This document shows positions 26,198 through 34,069 of a stretch of 43,062 bases of DNA, in pieces; the first letter of the stretch is position 1; every line of letters starts with the position of its first letter. Below the pieces are notes generated by a model. That model was given only the letters and a program-made list of their open reading frames with translations, was not told the DNA's origin and did not search any database. The translations under genes were made by a program, and so were the position numbers. The DNA is from Bacteroidetes bacterium GWA2_32_17 (lineage in GTDB: Bacteria > Bacteroidota > Bacteroidia > Bacteroidales > GWA2-32-17), in the NCBI GenBank assembly GCA_001769035.1, contig MENF01000055.1:784-43845 (forward strand). The letters run 5' to 3'.

Positions 26198-27535
26198 TTG
26201 AGTAATTTAATTGTAATATTAGGAGCAGGCGAAAGCGGAATTGGTTCGGCAATATTGGCGAAGCAAAAAGGATTTGATGTGTTTATTAGCGACAATTGCA
26301 AAATAAAAACCAAATATCTCGAACAAATTGCAAAACATAATATTCTGTTTGAAGAAGGCAACCATACTTTAACAAAAATTCTTGAAGCTGATGAAATAAT
26401 TAAAAGTCCTGGTATCCCTGATAGTGCCGAAGTAATAAAAGAGATAAGAGAAAAAGGTATTCCAGTAATTTCGGATATTGAATTTGCATCGCGTTATACT
26501 AATGCAAAAACAATTTGCATAACAGGTAGTAATGGTAAAACAACTACAACTCTTCTAATTTATCATATACTAAAAACTGCAGGTTTAAATGTTGGATTGG
26601 CTGGCAATGTCGGAAAAAGTTTTGCTTTAGAAGTTGCCGAAAATAACTACGAATATTTTGTAATTGAATTAAGCAGTTTTCAACTGGACGAGATGTATAA
26701 GTTTAGAGCAGATATAGCAATAATTCTTAACATAACCCCAGACCATTTAGACAGATATGCAAATAAGTTTCAAAATTATGTAAACAGCAAATTTCGCATA
26801 ACTCAAAACCAAAAATCAAGTGATGCATTTATATATTGTTATGATGATGAGGTAATAATGAACGAAATGAAAAAACGAAAATTAAAATCACAATTAATTC
26901 CATTTTCTATTAAAAAAGAAGTTGAGAATGGTGGCTATGTTAAAGATAATAAACTAATTATTAATATAAACAATAATACATTTACTATGTCGATACAAGA
27001 ATTAGCTTTACAGGGAAAGCACAATCAGTACAATTCGCTGGTTGCAGCAATATCTTCGGAATTATTAAGAATCCGCAAAGATGATATTCGGAACTGTTTA
27101 AGAGATTTTCAGACAGTTGAACATCGTTTAGAAAAAGTGTTGAAAGTGCGTGGAATAGAGTTTATTAACGACTCAAAAGCTACCAATATTAATTCAACAT
27201 GGTATGCTTTGGAAACTATGAAAAAACCTATTATCTGGATTGTCGGAGGAACCGACAAGGGAAACGATTACAGTCAGCTTTCCGATTTGGTGAAATTAAA
27301 AGTTAAAAGTATAATTTGTTTAGGATTAGATAATTCTAAAATATTAAAAGCATTTAAAGATATTAATGTTCCTATATTAGAAACAAAATCAATGAATGAT
27401 GCTGTAAAATCTTCGTATTATCTTGCAAAAGAGGGAGATGTTGTATTGCTGTCGCCAGCATGTGCAAGTTTCGATATATTCGAAAATTACGAAGATAGAG
27501 GCAAACAATTTAAAAAAGCTGTCAGAGATTTATAA
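26198..27535 (+). CDS. murD: UDP-MurNAc-L-alanine:D-glutamate ligase MurD
   Basis: A 445-residue cytoplasmic Mur ligase. The N-terminal Rossmann-like start LIVILGAGESGIG is followed by P-loop GSNGKTT (110-116), ELSSFQLD, LNITPDHLDRY and NDSKATN. WIVGGTDKGNDY and SPACASFDIFENYEDRGKQF complete the C-terminal domain. The start is TTG immediately after the mraY stop (TAA-TTG), the only start that gives the family N-terminus. ftsW follows 11 bp later. Confidence 0.96.
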   Translation: MSNLIVILGAGESGIGSAILAKQKGFDVFISDNCKIKTKYLEQIAKHNILFEEGNHTLTKILEADEIIKSPGIPDSAEVIKEIREKGIPVISDIEFASRYTNAKTICITGSNGKTTTTLLIYHILKTAGLNVGLAGNVGKSFALEVAENNYEYFVIELSSFQLDEMYKFRADIAIILNITPDHLDRYANKFQNYVNSKFRITQNQKSSDAFIYCYDDEVIMNEMKKRKLKSQLIPFSIKKEVENGGYVKDNKLIININNNTFTMSIQELALQGKHNQYNSLVAAISSELLRIRKDDIRNCLRDFQTVEHRLEKVLKVRGIEFINDSKATNINSTWYALETMKKPIIWIVGGTDKGNDYSQLSDLVKLKVKSIICLGLDNSKILKAFKDINVPILETKSMNDAVKSSYYLAKEGDVVLLSPACASFDIFENYEDRGKQFKKAVRDL

Positions 27536-27546
27536 CATTATATTTG

Positions 27547-28710
27547 ATGAAAACTATTACAGCAAAAATATTTAAAGGAGATGCAGTTATTTGGGGAGTA
27601 ATTGCCATGCTTTCTATTTTCTCTATTCTTGCTGTTTATAGTTCAACAGGAACTCTTGCATTTAAATATCAAGGTGGCAATACATTATATTATTTATTGC
27701 GACATGGATTTTTATTATTGATTGGGCTTGCTATTATATTTATTACACACAAAATTCCTGTTATTGTTTATTTAAAAATATCTCAAATTTTACTTTTTAT
27801 ATCTATACCGCTGTTAGTATGGACTTTAATTCGTGGAACAAATTTAAACGAAGCATCCCGCTGGTTAACTATTCCCGGTATCGGGTTTTCATTTCAAACG
27901 TCTGATTTAGCAAAATTTTCATTAATAATTTTTATTGCCCGTTTTCTAGCTAAAAATCAAGGTCATATAAAGGATTTTAAAACTGGCTTTCGCTCAATAA
28001 TTATTTGGATTATAATTGTTTGCGGACTGATTTTACCTGCAAATTTTTCTACTGCCGCTATGCTTTTTTTCACATCGCTTATTCTCTTGTTTTTAGGAAG
28101 AGTAAAAATTCAATATTTGCTCTATGTTATTGGAATTGGGATTGCAGGAGTTGCAATATTTGTTATCATAGCCATCAATTTGCCCGAGCAAAAACAGGGT
28201 AGAGTAGGCACATGGAAAAAAAGAATTGAAAATTATTTTAGTGGAAAAAGCGAAGAAAATTTTCAGGTAGAACAAGCTAAAATTGCTATTGCTAACGGAG
28301 GATTTATTGGTAAAGGACCTGGTAACAGTATGCAACGTAATTTCTTGCCACACCCATATTCTGATTTTATTTTTGCCATTATTGTTGAAGAATATGGTGT
28401 TTCAGGAGCTTTTATTCTTATTGCACTTTACTTAGTGTTATTATTTAGGGCTGGTACAATTGTAAGAAAATCAACAAGTGCATTTGCTGCATTTTTATCA
28501 ATGGGGCTTGTTATTAGTCTGATTTTTCAGGCATTTATTAATATGGCGGTTGCTGTAAATTTATTTCCTGTTACCGGTCAAACATTGCCTTTGGTGAGTA
28601 TGGGTGGTACTTCAATAATTTTTACATGTGCAGCCTTTGGAATAATTTTAAGTATCAGTCAAAATGTAATTAAAAAACCTGAATATGAGCGCACTAAAGC
28701 AGAATCTTAA
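27547..28710 (+). CDS. ftsW: Septal peptidoglycan polymerase / lipid II glycosyltransferase FtsW (SEDS family)
   Basis: An integral membrane SEDS protein with about ten hydrophobic segments. Family marks are SRWLTIPGIGFSFQTSDLAK (about 111-130), GNSMQRNFLPHPYSDFIFA with IIVEEYG, and TGQTLPLVSMGGTS. It polymerises lipid II at the septum with FtsI. An in-frame TTG lies one codon earlier (27544). ATG at 27547 gives MKTITAK and is preferred. The 3' end overlaps murG by 26 bp. Confidence 0.95.
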   Translation: MKTITAKIFKGDAVIWGVIAMLSIFSILAVYSSTGTLAFKYQGGNTLYYLLRHGFLLLIGLAIIFITHKIPVIVYLKISQILLFISIPLLVWTLIRGTNLNEASRWLTIPGIGFSFQTSDLAKFSLIIFIARFLAKNQGHIKDFKTGFRSIIIWIIIVCGLILPANFSTAAMLFFTSLILLFLGRVKIQYLLYVIGIGIAGVAIFVIIAINLPEQKQGRVGTWKKRIENYFSGKSEENFQVEQAKIAIANGGFIGKGPGNSMQRNFLPHPYSDFIFAIIVEEYGVSGAFILIALYLVLLFRAGTIVRKSTSAFAAFLSMGLVISLIFQAFINMAVAVNLFPVTGQTLPLVSMGGTSIIFTCAAFGIILSISQNVIKKPEYERTKAES

Positions 28711-29797
28711 AGTAATAATTAGCGGCGGTGGAACAGGTGGACACATTTTTCCAGCTATTTCGATTGCTAATGCACTTAAACAAAAAGATAACAACGTAGA
28801 AATACTTTTTGTTGGTGCCGAAGGTAAAATGGAAATGGAAAAAGTTCCTGCTGCAGGCTATAAAATTATTGGATTGCCGGTTCGGGGATTTCAAAGAAGA
28901 TTTACTTTTCAAAATATTTCGTTTTTTTACAAACTAATTGTTAGCATGATTAGGGCTCGCAAAATAATTAGTACATTTAAACCTAATGTTGTTGTTGGTG
29001 TTGGCGGTTTTGCGTCAGGTCCAATTCTTAGGGCTGCAACTAAAATGCGAATACCGACTCTTATTCAGGAACAAAATTCTTATGCAGGTGTTACTAATAA
29101 AATACTTGCAAATAAGGTAAATAAAGTTTGTGTTGCTTATGAAAATATGGAAAGATTTTTTCCAAAAAACAAAATTGTTTTTACCGGGAATCCTGTTCGT
29201 CAGAATTTGAATGATATTACTGGAAAAAAACGCGAAGAAGCAATTTATCATTTTGGTATTCAGGGAAATAAAAAAACAATTTTAGTGATTGGTGGTAGTT
29301 TAGGTGCACGAACAATAAACAAAAGTATTGAAAATGGATTATCGAAAATTATTGAACATAAATTCCAATTACTTTGGCAAACTGGAAAAGATTATTTTAC
29401 TGATGCAAAACGTGTTGTTGATGGTTATAAATACAACGACATTAAAGTTCTCGATTTTATTTCGCGAATGGATTTAGCATATTCTGTAGCCGATATTGTG
29501 ATTTCAAGAGCCGGAGCAAGCACTATATCAGAGCTATGTATTGTTAAAAAACCAGCTATTTTAGTTCCATCGCCAAATGTAGCCGAAGACCACCAAACAA
29601 AAAATGCAATGGCTCTTTTTAATAACGATGCTGCTATGATGATTCCCGATGCCGAAGCTCCAATTAAGCTTGTTGATGAGGCAATCAGATTATTAAATGA
29701 CGAATTTTTAATAAATGTTTATCGCGAAAATTGTGGAAAAATGGCTGTTGCTAATTCAGCCGAAAAAATTGTAAACGAAATATTATTATTAGTATAA
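28685..29797 (+). CDS. murG: Lipid II synthase MurG (N-acetylglucosaminyltransferase)
   Basis: A 370-residue GT-B glycosyltransferase, peripheral to the inner membrane, that adds GlcNAc to lipid I. The N-terminal GGGTGGH loop is at 14-20. Other marks are GVGGFASGP, LIQEQNSYAGVTNK, the second domain ILVIGGSLGARTIN and donor-site SRAGASTISELC. Length is normal. Its ATG lies 26 bp inside ftsW. After it comes a 120-bp gap of heptamer repeats, the largest break between essential genes of the cluster. Confidence 0.96.
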   Translation: MSALKQNLKVIISGGGTGGHIFPAISIANALKQKDNNVEILFVGAEGKMEMEKVPAAGYKIIGLPVRGFQRRFTFQNISFFYKLIVSMIRARKIISTFKPNVVVGVGGFASGPILRAATKMRIPTLIQEQNSYAGVTNKILANKVNKVCVAYENMERFFPKNKIVFTGNPVRQNLNDITGKKREEAIYHFGIQGNKKTILVIGGSLGARTINKSIENGLSKIIEHKFQLLWQTGKDYFTDAKRVVDGYKYNDIKVLDFISRMDLAYSVADIVISRAGASTISELCIVKKPAILVPSPNVAEDHQTKNAMALFNNDAAMMIPDAEAPIKLVDEAIRLLNDEFLINVYRENCGKMAVANSAEKIVNEILLLV

Positions 29798-29847
29798 ATA
29801 AAACATTCATGCTCAAAAATTTTAAAAAAGAAAGGTAATAAAAAGAA

Positions 29848-29917
29848 AGTTTCAAGTTTTTAGTTTGAAGTTTCTAACAACCTCAAACTAAAAACCTTAA
29901 ACCATAAACCAGTTAAT
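29848..29917. repeat. Heptamer array between murG and murC, including a 13-bp inverted repeat
   Basis: Ten 7-bp units run in phase to the base before the murC ATG, for example AGTTTCA, AGTTTTT, AGTTTGA, AGTTTCT, then TCAAACT, AAAAACC, TTAAACC and ATAAACC. The units switch strand sense midway, so GTTTTTAGTTTGA (29856-29868) pairs perfectly with TCAAACTAAAAAC (29883-29895) around a 14-base loop. A hairpin in the murC leader could affect translation or partially terminate; no T-run follows it. Confidence 0.8.
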
Positions 29918-31294
29918 ATGAATTTGAAAAACATACATAATGTTTATTTGCTCGGTATTGGCGGTATTGGTATGAGCGCCCTTGCAAAATACTTTAAATT
30001 AAAAGGTTGTAATGTTGCAGGGTACGACCATACTCAATCTGCCTTATGCGATGAACTTTCGCAAGCATGCATAAACATTCATTATTCAGATGATATTTCG
30101 CTAATTCCAAAAGAATTTACAACTACATTTAAAGATCACATATTAATAATTTTTACACCTGCTATTCCACAAAATCACAGGGAATTTATATGGTTTAAAG
30201 AAAATAATTTTACTGTAAAAAAAAGAGCAGAAATTTTAGGCGAAATAACATTGAACAATTATACCATTGCCGTTGCAGGTACTCATGGTAAAACAACTAT
30301 TTCGACTTGTCTTGCACACATTTATAATCAATTAGAAAATGGTTGCAATGCGTTTTTGGGAGGTATTTCAAAAAATTATCAGACAAATTTTTTGTATTCA
30401 AAAAACAGCAACGTAACAGTAGTTGAAGCCGATGAATACGACCGTTCTTTTTTACAACTTTTACCATCTTCGGCAATTGTTACCGCTGTAGATGCCGACC
30501 ATCTCGATATTTATAACAATTATCAGAATGTTGTTGATGCCTTTACACAGTTCGCTCAAAAAGTTAAAGAAAATGGCAAATTACTAATAAAAAAGGAAAG
30601 TAAATTTAATCCTAAACCTGTTAATGCAAATGTTGCAACTTATTCGGTTAAAGAAAATGCCGATTGCACTATTTCGGATTTGCAACTTTATAACGGTAAA
30701 TTTACCTTTAATTTACACACACCTTGGGGAAATATCGAAAAATTAGCTCCCGGAATTACCGGAATGTTTAATGTTGAAAATGTTGCTGCTGCTGCATCAA
30801 TGTGTCTTTGGGAAGGTGTTGATTTTAATAAAATAAAGTCAGGCATCGAAACATTTCTGGGTGTAAAAAGACGATTTGACGTGCAAGCTGTTACAACAAA
30901 TAGTATTTATATTGATGATTATGCTCATCATCCCGAGGAACTTAAAGCTTTTATTTCGTCGGTAAAAGGAGTATATCCCAAAAAACAAATTACAGGAATA
31001 TTTCAACCTCATTTATATACACGAACACGCGATTTTGCCGATGGTTTTGGCGAAGCTTTATCATTACTCGATAAACTTATTTTGTTAGATATTTACCCTG
31101 CAAGAGAGTTGCCAATACAAAATATAACAAGTAAAACAATTTTAGAAAAAGTTAAAATTAAAGATAAAACAATTTGTACAATAGATGAACTTTTTAAAAT
31201 CATTAAAAAACAAAAGCCAGAACTCTTATTAACTATGGGTGCCGGCGATATTGCTCAATTAGTTGAGCCACTAAAAAATATAATTTTAAGTTAA
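29918..31294 (+). CDS. murC: UDP-N-acetylmuramate:L-alanine ligase MurC
   Basis: A 458-residue cytoplasmic ligase that starts the stem peptide. The N-terminal UDP-binding loop is LLGIGGIGMSALA (11-23). The P-loop is GTHGKTT (121-127), VVEADEYDRSFL and AVDADHLDIY follow, and the C-terminal domain has DDYAHHPEELKA, a feature of MurC, plus FQPHLYTRTRDF. Length is typical. It follows a heptamer array that reaches its ATG and is followed by ftsQ with a 1-bp gap. Confidence 0.96.
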   Translation: MNLKNIHNVYLLGIGGIGMSALAKYFKLKGCNVAGYDHTQSALCDELSQACINIHYSDDISLIPKEFTTTFKDHILIIFTPAIPQNHREFIWFKENNFTVKKRAEILGEITLNNYTIAVAGTHGKTTISTCLAHIYNQLENGCNAFLGGISKNYQTNFLYSKNSNVTVVEADEYDRSFLQLLPSSAIVTAVDADHLDIYNNYQNVVDAFTQFAQKVKENGKLLIKKESKFNPKPVNANVATYSVKENADCTISDLQLYNGKFTFNLHTPWGNIEKLAPGITGMFNVENVAAAASMCLWEGVDFNKIKSGIETFLGVKRRFDVQAVTTNSIYIDDYAHHPEELKAFISSVKGVYPKKQITGIFQPHLYTRTRDFADGFGEALSLLDKLILLDIYPARELPIQNITSKTILEKVKIKDKTICTIDELFKIIKKQKPELLLTMGAGDIAQLVEPLKNIILS

Positions 31295-31295
31295 T

Positions 31296-32117
31296 ATGAA
31301 AAAAGTTATAATAAAAAAAATAATTTCTATTGCAATATGGTTAGTATTTATTGCAGTATTTGTTATTTCATTGGGCTTTTCGAAAACTGAACTTAATAAA
31401 GTGAAATGTAAAAGTATTGATGTGCAAATTGTTGACACAACAGGCAATAGTTTCGTTGAATCGAATGATATAATCGAATTTTTAAATCAAAATAATTATA
31501 AAATTATTAGAAATTATATCGAAGATATTCCTCTTAATAAAATCGAAAACGATATAAATAATTATCCTTCAATAAAATCAACTGAAGTTTTTACTACTTT
31601 AGATGGAATATTGCACATTGTTATTGTTCAGCGTGAACCAATTCTTCGTATAATTAATTACGATTGTACTAGTTATTATATTGATTGTGATGGTGCATTA
31701 TTTCCTTTATCAGGAAAATATACAGCAAGGGTATTAGCAGCTAACGGAAAAATTAATGAGCCTTACAATTTGCGTTATACTAAAGATATTACCAAAACCG
31801 AAGCAAAAGATGAACTTGGTCGGAAATTTATTGTAGATGACCTGTTTATACTTGCAAAATTTATTAGAGCGGATAAATTTTTAGATGCTTTTATTGAACA
31901 AATATTTATTAACAATAATGACGAAATTGAGCTTGTGCCAAAAGTAGGAACATTTACAATACTTTTAGGCGATATACAAAATTTAGAAGAAAAATTTACA
32001 AATCTAAAAGCATTAATTTTAATTGGTTTACCTCGCGAAGGTTGGAATAAATATGAAACAATAAATATTAAATATAAAAATCAAGTTGTTTGTACTAAAA
32101 TTAACGAAAATGAATAA
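31296..32117 (+). CDS. ftsQ: Cell-division protein FtsQ/DivIB
   Basis: A 273-residue bitopic inner-membrane protein. It has a basic N-terminus and transmembrane helix (about 8-27, IISIAIWLVFIAVFVISLGF). A periplasmic POTRA-like domain (about 38-112) begins with a VKCKSIDVQIV strand and includes INNYPSIKSTEVF and LHIVIVQREPILRII; a beta domain follows. It links FtsL/FtsB to the early divisome. Bacteroidota FtsQ is poorly conserved, so the call rests on topology, the 'REP' strand motif and position between murC and ftsA. It overlaps ftsA by 8 bp. Confidence 0.88.
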   Translation: MKKVIIKKIISIAIWLVFIAVFVISLGFSKTELNKVKCKSIDVQIVDTTGNSFVESNDIIEFLNQNNYKIIRNYIEDIPLNKIENDINNYPSIKSTEVFTTLDGILHIVIVQREPILRIINYDCTSYYIDCDGALFPLSGKYTARVLAANGKINEPYNLRYTKDITKTEAKDELGRKFIVDDLFILAKFIRADKFLDAFIEQIFINNNDEIELVPKVGTFTILLGDIQNLEEKFTNLKALILIGLPREGWNKYETINIKYKNQVVCTKINENE

Positions 32118-33507
32118 GATGAATAACATTATTGCAGCAATTGACATTGGCACTACAAAAATTGTAGCCGTAATTGGGAAAAAAGAAGCCGATGGAAAAT
32201 TTAGGGTTTTGGGAATAGGAAAAGCAAAATCCTCGGGTGTTAAACGCGGAAATGTGCTTAACATTGAAGAAACTGTTGACGGAATTAAAACCGCCATAAA
32301 AATTGCCGAACTTCAATCGAACATTAATATTAAAGAAGTATTTGTAGGCATTGCTGGTCAAAATATTAAGTGTATTGGCAACTCCGGGTATATTAATCGT
32401 CCAAATTTTGAACAGGAAATTACTCAGGAAGAAATTGATTTACTTGAAAATGACCAGTATAGAATTGCACTTGAACCGGGCGAAGAAATTATTCATGTTT
32501 TACCAAAAAGTTTCTCAGTTGATAACGAAAGTGGCGTTAAACCAATTGGTATATGCGGAAACCGTTTGGAAGGACAATTCCATGTTATTATTGGTAAATC
32601 AATGAACATTAAAAACCTGAAGCGTTGTGTTGAAAAAGCCGGTATAAAGTTGATTTCATTATTTCTCGAACCAATTGCATCGGCAAAAGCCTCTCTTACC
32701 GAAGATGAAAAAGAAGCTGGAGTTGCTATGATAGATATTGGCGGAGGCACATCAGACCTTGCAATTTATTACGAAGGTTCAATTTGTCATACTGCAGTTG
32801 TTCCATTTGGAGGAAATGTTTTAACAAATGACATTAAACAAGCATACAACCTTTTAGAAAAAGATGCCGAAGAATTAAAAGTTAAACATGGAGCTGCACT
32901 TGCCGAAACAATTTCAAACGAAGAAGTTGTTAGCGTTCCCGGAATTAGCGGAAGAAGTGCCAAAGAAATTAGTAAAAAAGATTTATCAAGAATTATTCAG
33001 GCTCGTATGGATGAGATAATTGGCATTATTGAGTTTCAAATTAAAAACTCAGGATATGCCGATAAACTTGGTGCCGGAATAGTTTTAACCGGTGGTGGCT
33101 CATTGTTAAAATCATTACCGCAATTTGTTTCTTTTAAAACAGGATATGAAATACGTATTGGAAACCCGATTTTATATCTTAATTCTGATATTCAGGAAAA
33201 TGTAAATTCGCCAATTTTTTCGACAAGCGTTGGGCTTATTATAGTTGGCGATGAATTCTTAAATAAACTTGGGAAAAAGACAGAAACTGGCTTATTTGAA
33301 ATTCAAGAAGAAGAAAAAGTTGTTAAAGCTATTTCTAAACCCGATGAATTTGGTTTTTCAGATGAATTGGAAAAGAAAGAAGCAAAAAAGAAAAAACTAC
33401 CTAAGGAACAAATAACCTATAAGGAAATCAGAGAATCAAAAGTTAATAAAATTTTGTCAAGTCTTTCTAAACTATTTGACGATTCAGATACAAAAATTAA
33501 TGAATAA
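32110..33507 (+). CDS. ftsA: Cell-division actin homologue FtsA
   Basis: An actin-like ATPase that tethers FtsZ to the membrane. The phosphate-1 loop AAIDIGTTKI is near the N-terminus, phosphate-2 is AMIDIGGGTSDLAIY, and the adenosine region is VLTGGGSLLKSLP. The FtsA-specific 1C subdomain lies about residues 85-170 (EEIIHVLPKSFSVD). The C-terminus has a charged linker and an amphipathic helix (VNKILSSLSKLFDD), the expected membrane-targeting sequence. ATGs at 32110 and 32119 are both plausible starts. 32110 is listed and gives an 8-bp overlap with ftsQ. An inverted-repeat-bounded cassette follows instead of ftsZ. Confidence 0.95.
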   Translation: MNKMNNIIAAIDIGTTKIVAVIGKKEADGKFRVLGIGKAKSSGVKRGNVLNIEETVDGIKTAIKIAELQSNINIKEVFVGIAGQNIKCIGNSGYINRPNFEQEITQEEIDLLENDQYRIALEPGEEIIHVLPKSFSVDNESGVKPIGICGNRLEGQFHVIIGKSMNIKNLKRCVEKAGIKLISLFLEPIASAKASLTEDEKEAGVAMIDIGGGTSDLAIYYEGSICHTAVVPFGGNVLTNDIKQAYNLLEKDAEELKVKHGAALAETISNEEVVSVPGISGRSAKEISKKDLSRIIQARMDEIIGIIEFQIKNSGYADKLGAGIVLTGGGSLLKSLPQFVSFKTGYEIRIGNPILYLNSDIQENVNSPIFSTSVGLIIVGDEFLNKLGKKTETGLFEIQEEEKVVKAISKPDEFGFSDELEKKEAKKKKLPKEQITYKEIRESKVNKILSSLSKLFDDSDTKINE

Positions 33508-33530
33508 CTAATGTTACGCAAAAATAAAGT

Positions 33531-34010
33531 TGACACTAATTTCACAAATTTTCACCAAAAAATAATAATACTATGGAACAGTTAGTTTATAAAGAGGAGG
33601 CATACCAAATTATCGGTATTTGTATGGAGGTGCATAGAATTCTTGGGAAAGGGCATAGTGAAGTGGTTTATAAGGATGCATTAGAATACGAATTTCAAAA
33701 CACCGATATTGAGTATTCAAGGGAACAACAATATAAAATAAAATATAAAAAAATCATTTTACCACATCCTTACAATGCTGATTTTGTAGTATTTGATAAA
33801 ATAATACTTGAAGTTAAAGCCATCGAATTACTAACAGATAGCCATATTAAGCAAACACTGAATTATCTCGCAGCATCAAAGCAAAAGTTAGGATTATTGG
33901 TTAATTTTGGACAAGACAGTTTAGTATATAAAAGAATTGTATTATAGGTATGAATTATCACGAATAAGAATAGTATTAATAATTAGTGCAAATTAGTGTA
34001 ATTAGTGTCA
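33531..34010. mobile_element. Putative mini-element carrying a GxxExxY gene between ftsA and ftsZ
   Basis: The ends are inverted repeats of 25 bp. Left (33531-33555) starts TGACACTAATT; right (33986-34010) ends AATTAGTGTCA; they agree at 22 of 25 positions. The exact 10-bp sequence AAAATAAAGT lies directly outside both ends (33521-33530 and 34011-34020) in direct orientation, like a target-site duplication. Further out, ATGTTACGCA (33511-33520) and TGTGTAACAT (34025-34034) form another inverted pair (9/10), so the true boundary could be 33511-34034. There is no transposase; the only gene is GxxExxY. If it moved, it was mobilised in trans or by an unknown route. Confidence 0.5.
33573..33947 (+). 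CDS. GxxExxY family protein (PD-(D/E)XK nuclease-like)
   Basis: A 124-residue small cytoplasmic protein. The name-giving motif is G27-x-x-E30-x-x-Y33 (GKGHSEVVY). The nuclease-fold core follows as D70 in YNADFVVFDK and E80-V-K82 in IILEVKAIE, then SHIKQTLNYLAASKQKLGLLVNFG. The family is abundant in Bacteroidota and environmental genomes; it belongs to the PDDEXK superfamily by motif, but its biological role is not established. It interrupts the ftsA-ftsZ adjacency and is bounded by inverted repeats. Strand agrees with the cluster, so it is probably co-transcribed with ftsA and ftsZ. Confidence 0.85.
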   Translation: MEQLVYKEEAYQIIGICMEVHRILGKGHSEVVYKDALEYEFQNTDIEYSREQQYKIKYKKIILPHPYNADFVVFDKIILEVKAIELLTDSHIKQTLNYLAASKQKLGLLVNFGQDSLVYKRIVL

Positions 34011-34069
34011 AAAATAAAGTAATATGTGTAACATAAGTAATAATTTATAAACAATAAAACCTCAAAATT

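Noticed and set aside
33531-34010. Complete insertion sequence
   Set aside because: No transposase is present; the only gene is GxxExxY, so at most it is a non-autonomous cassette.
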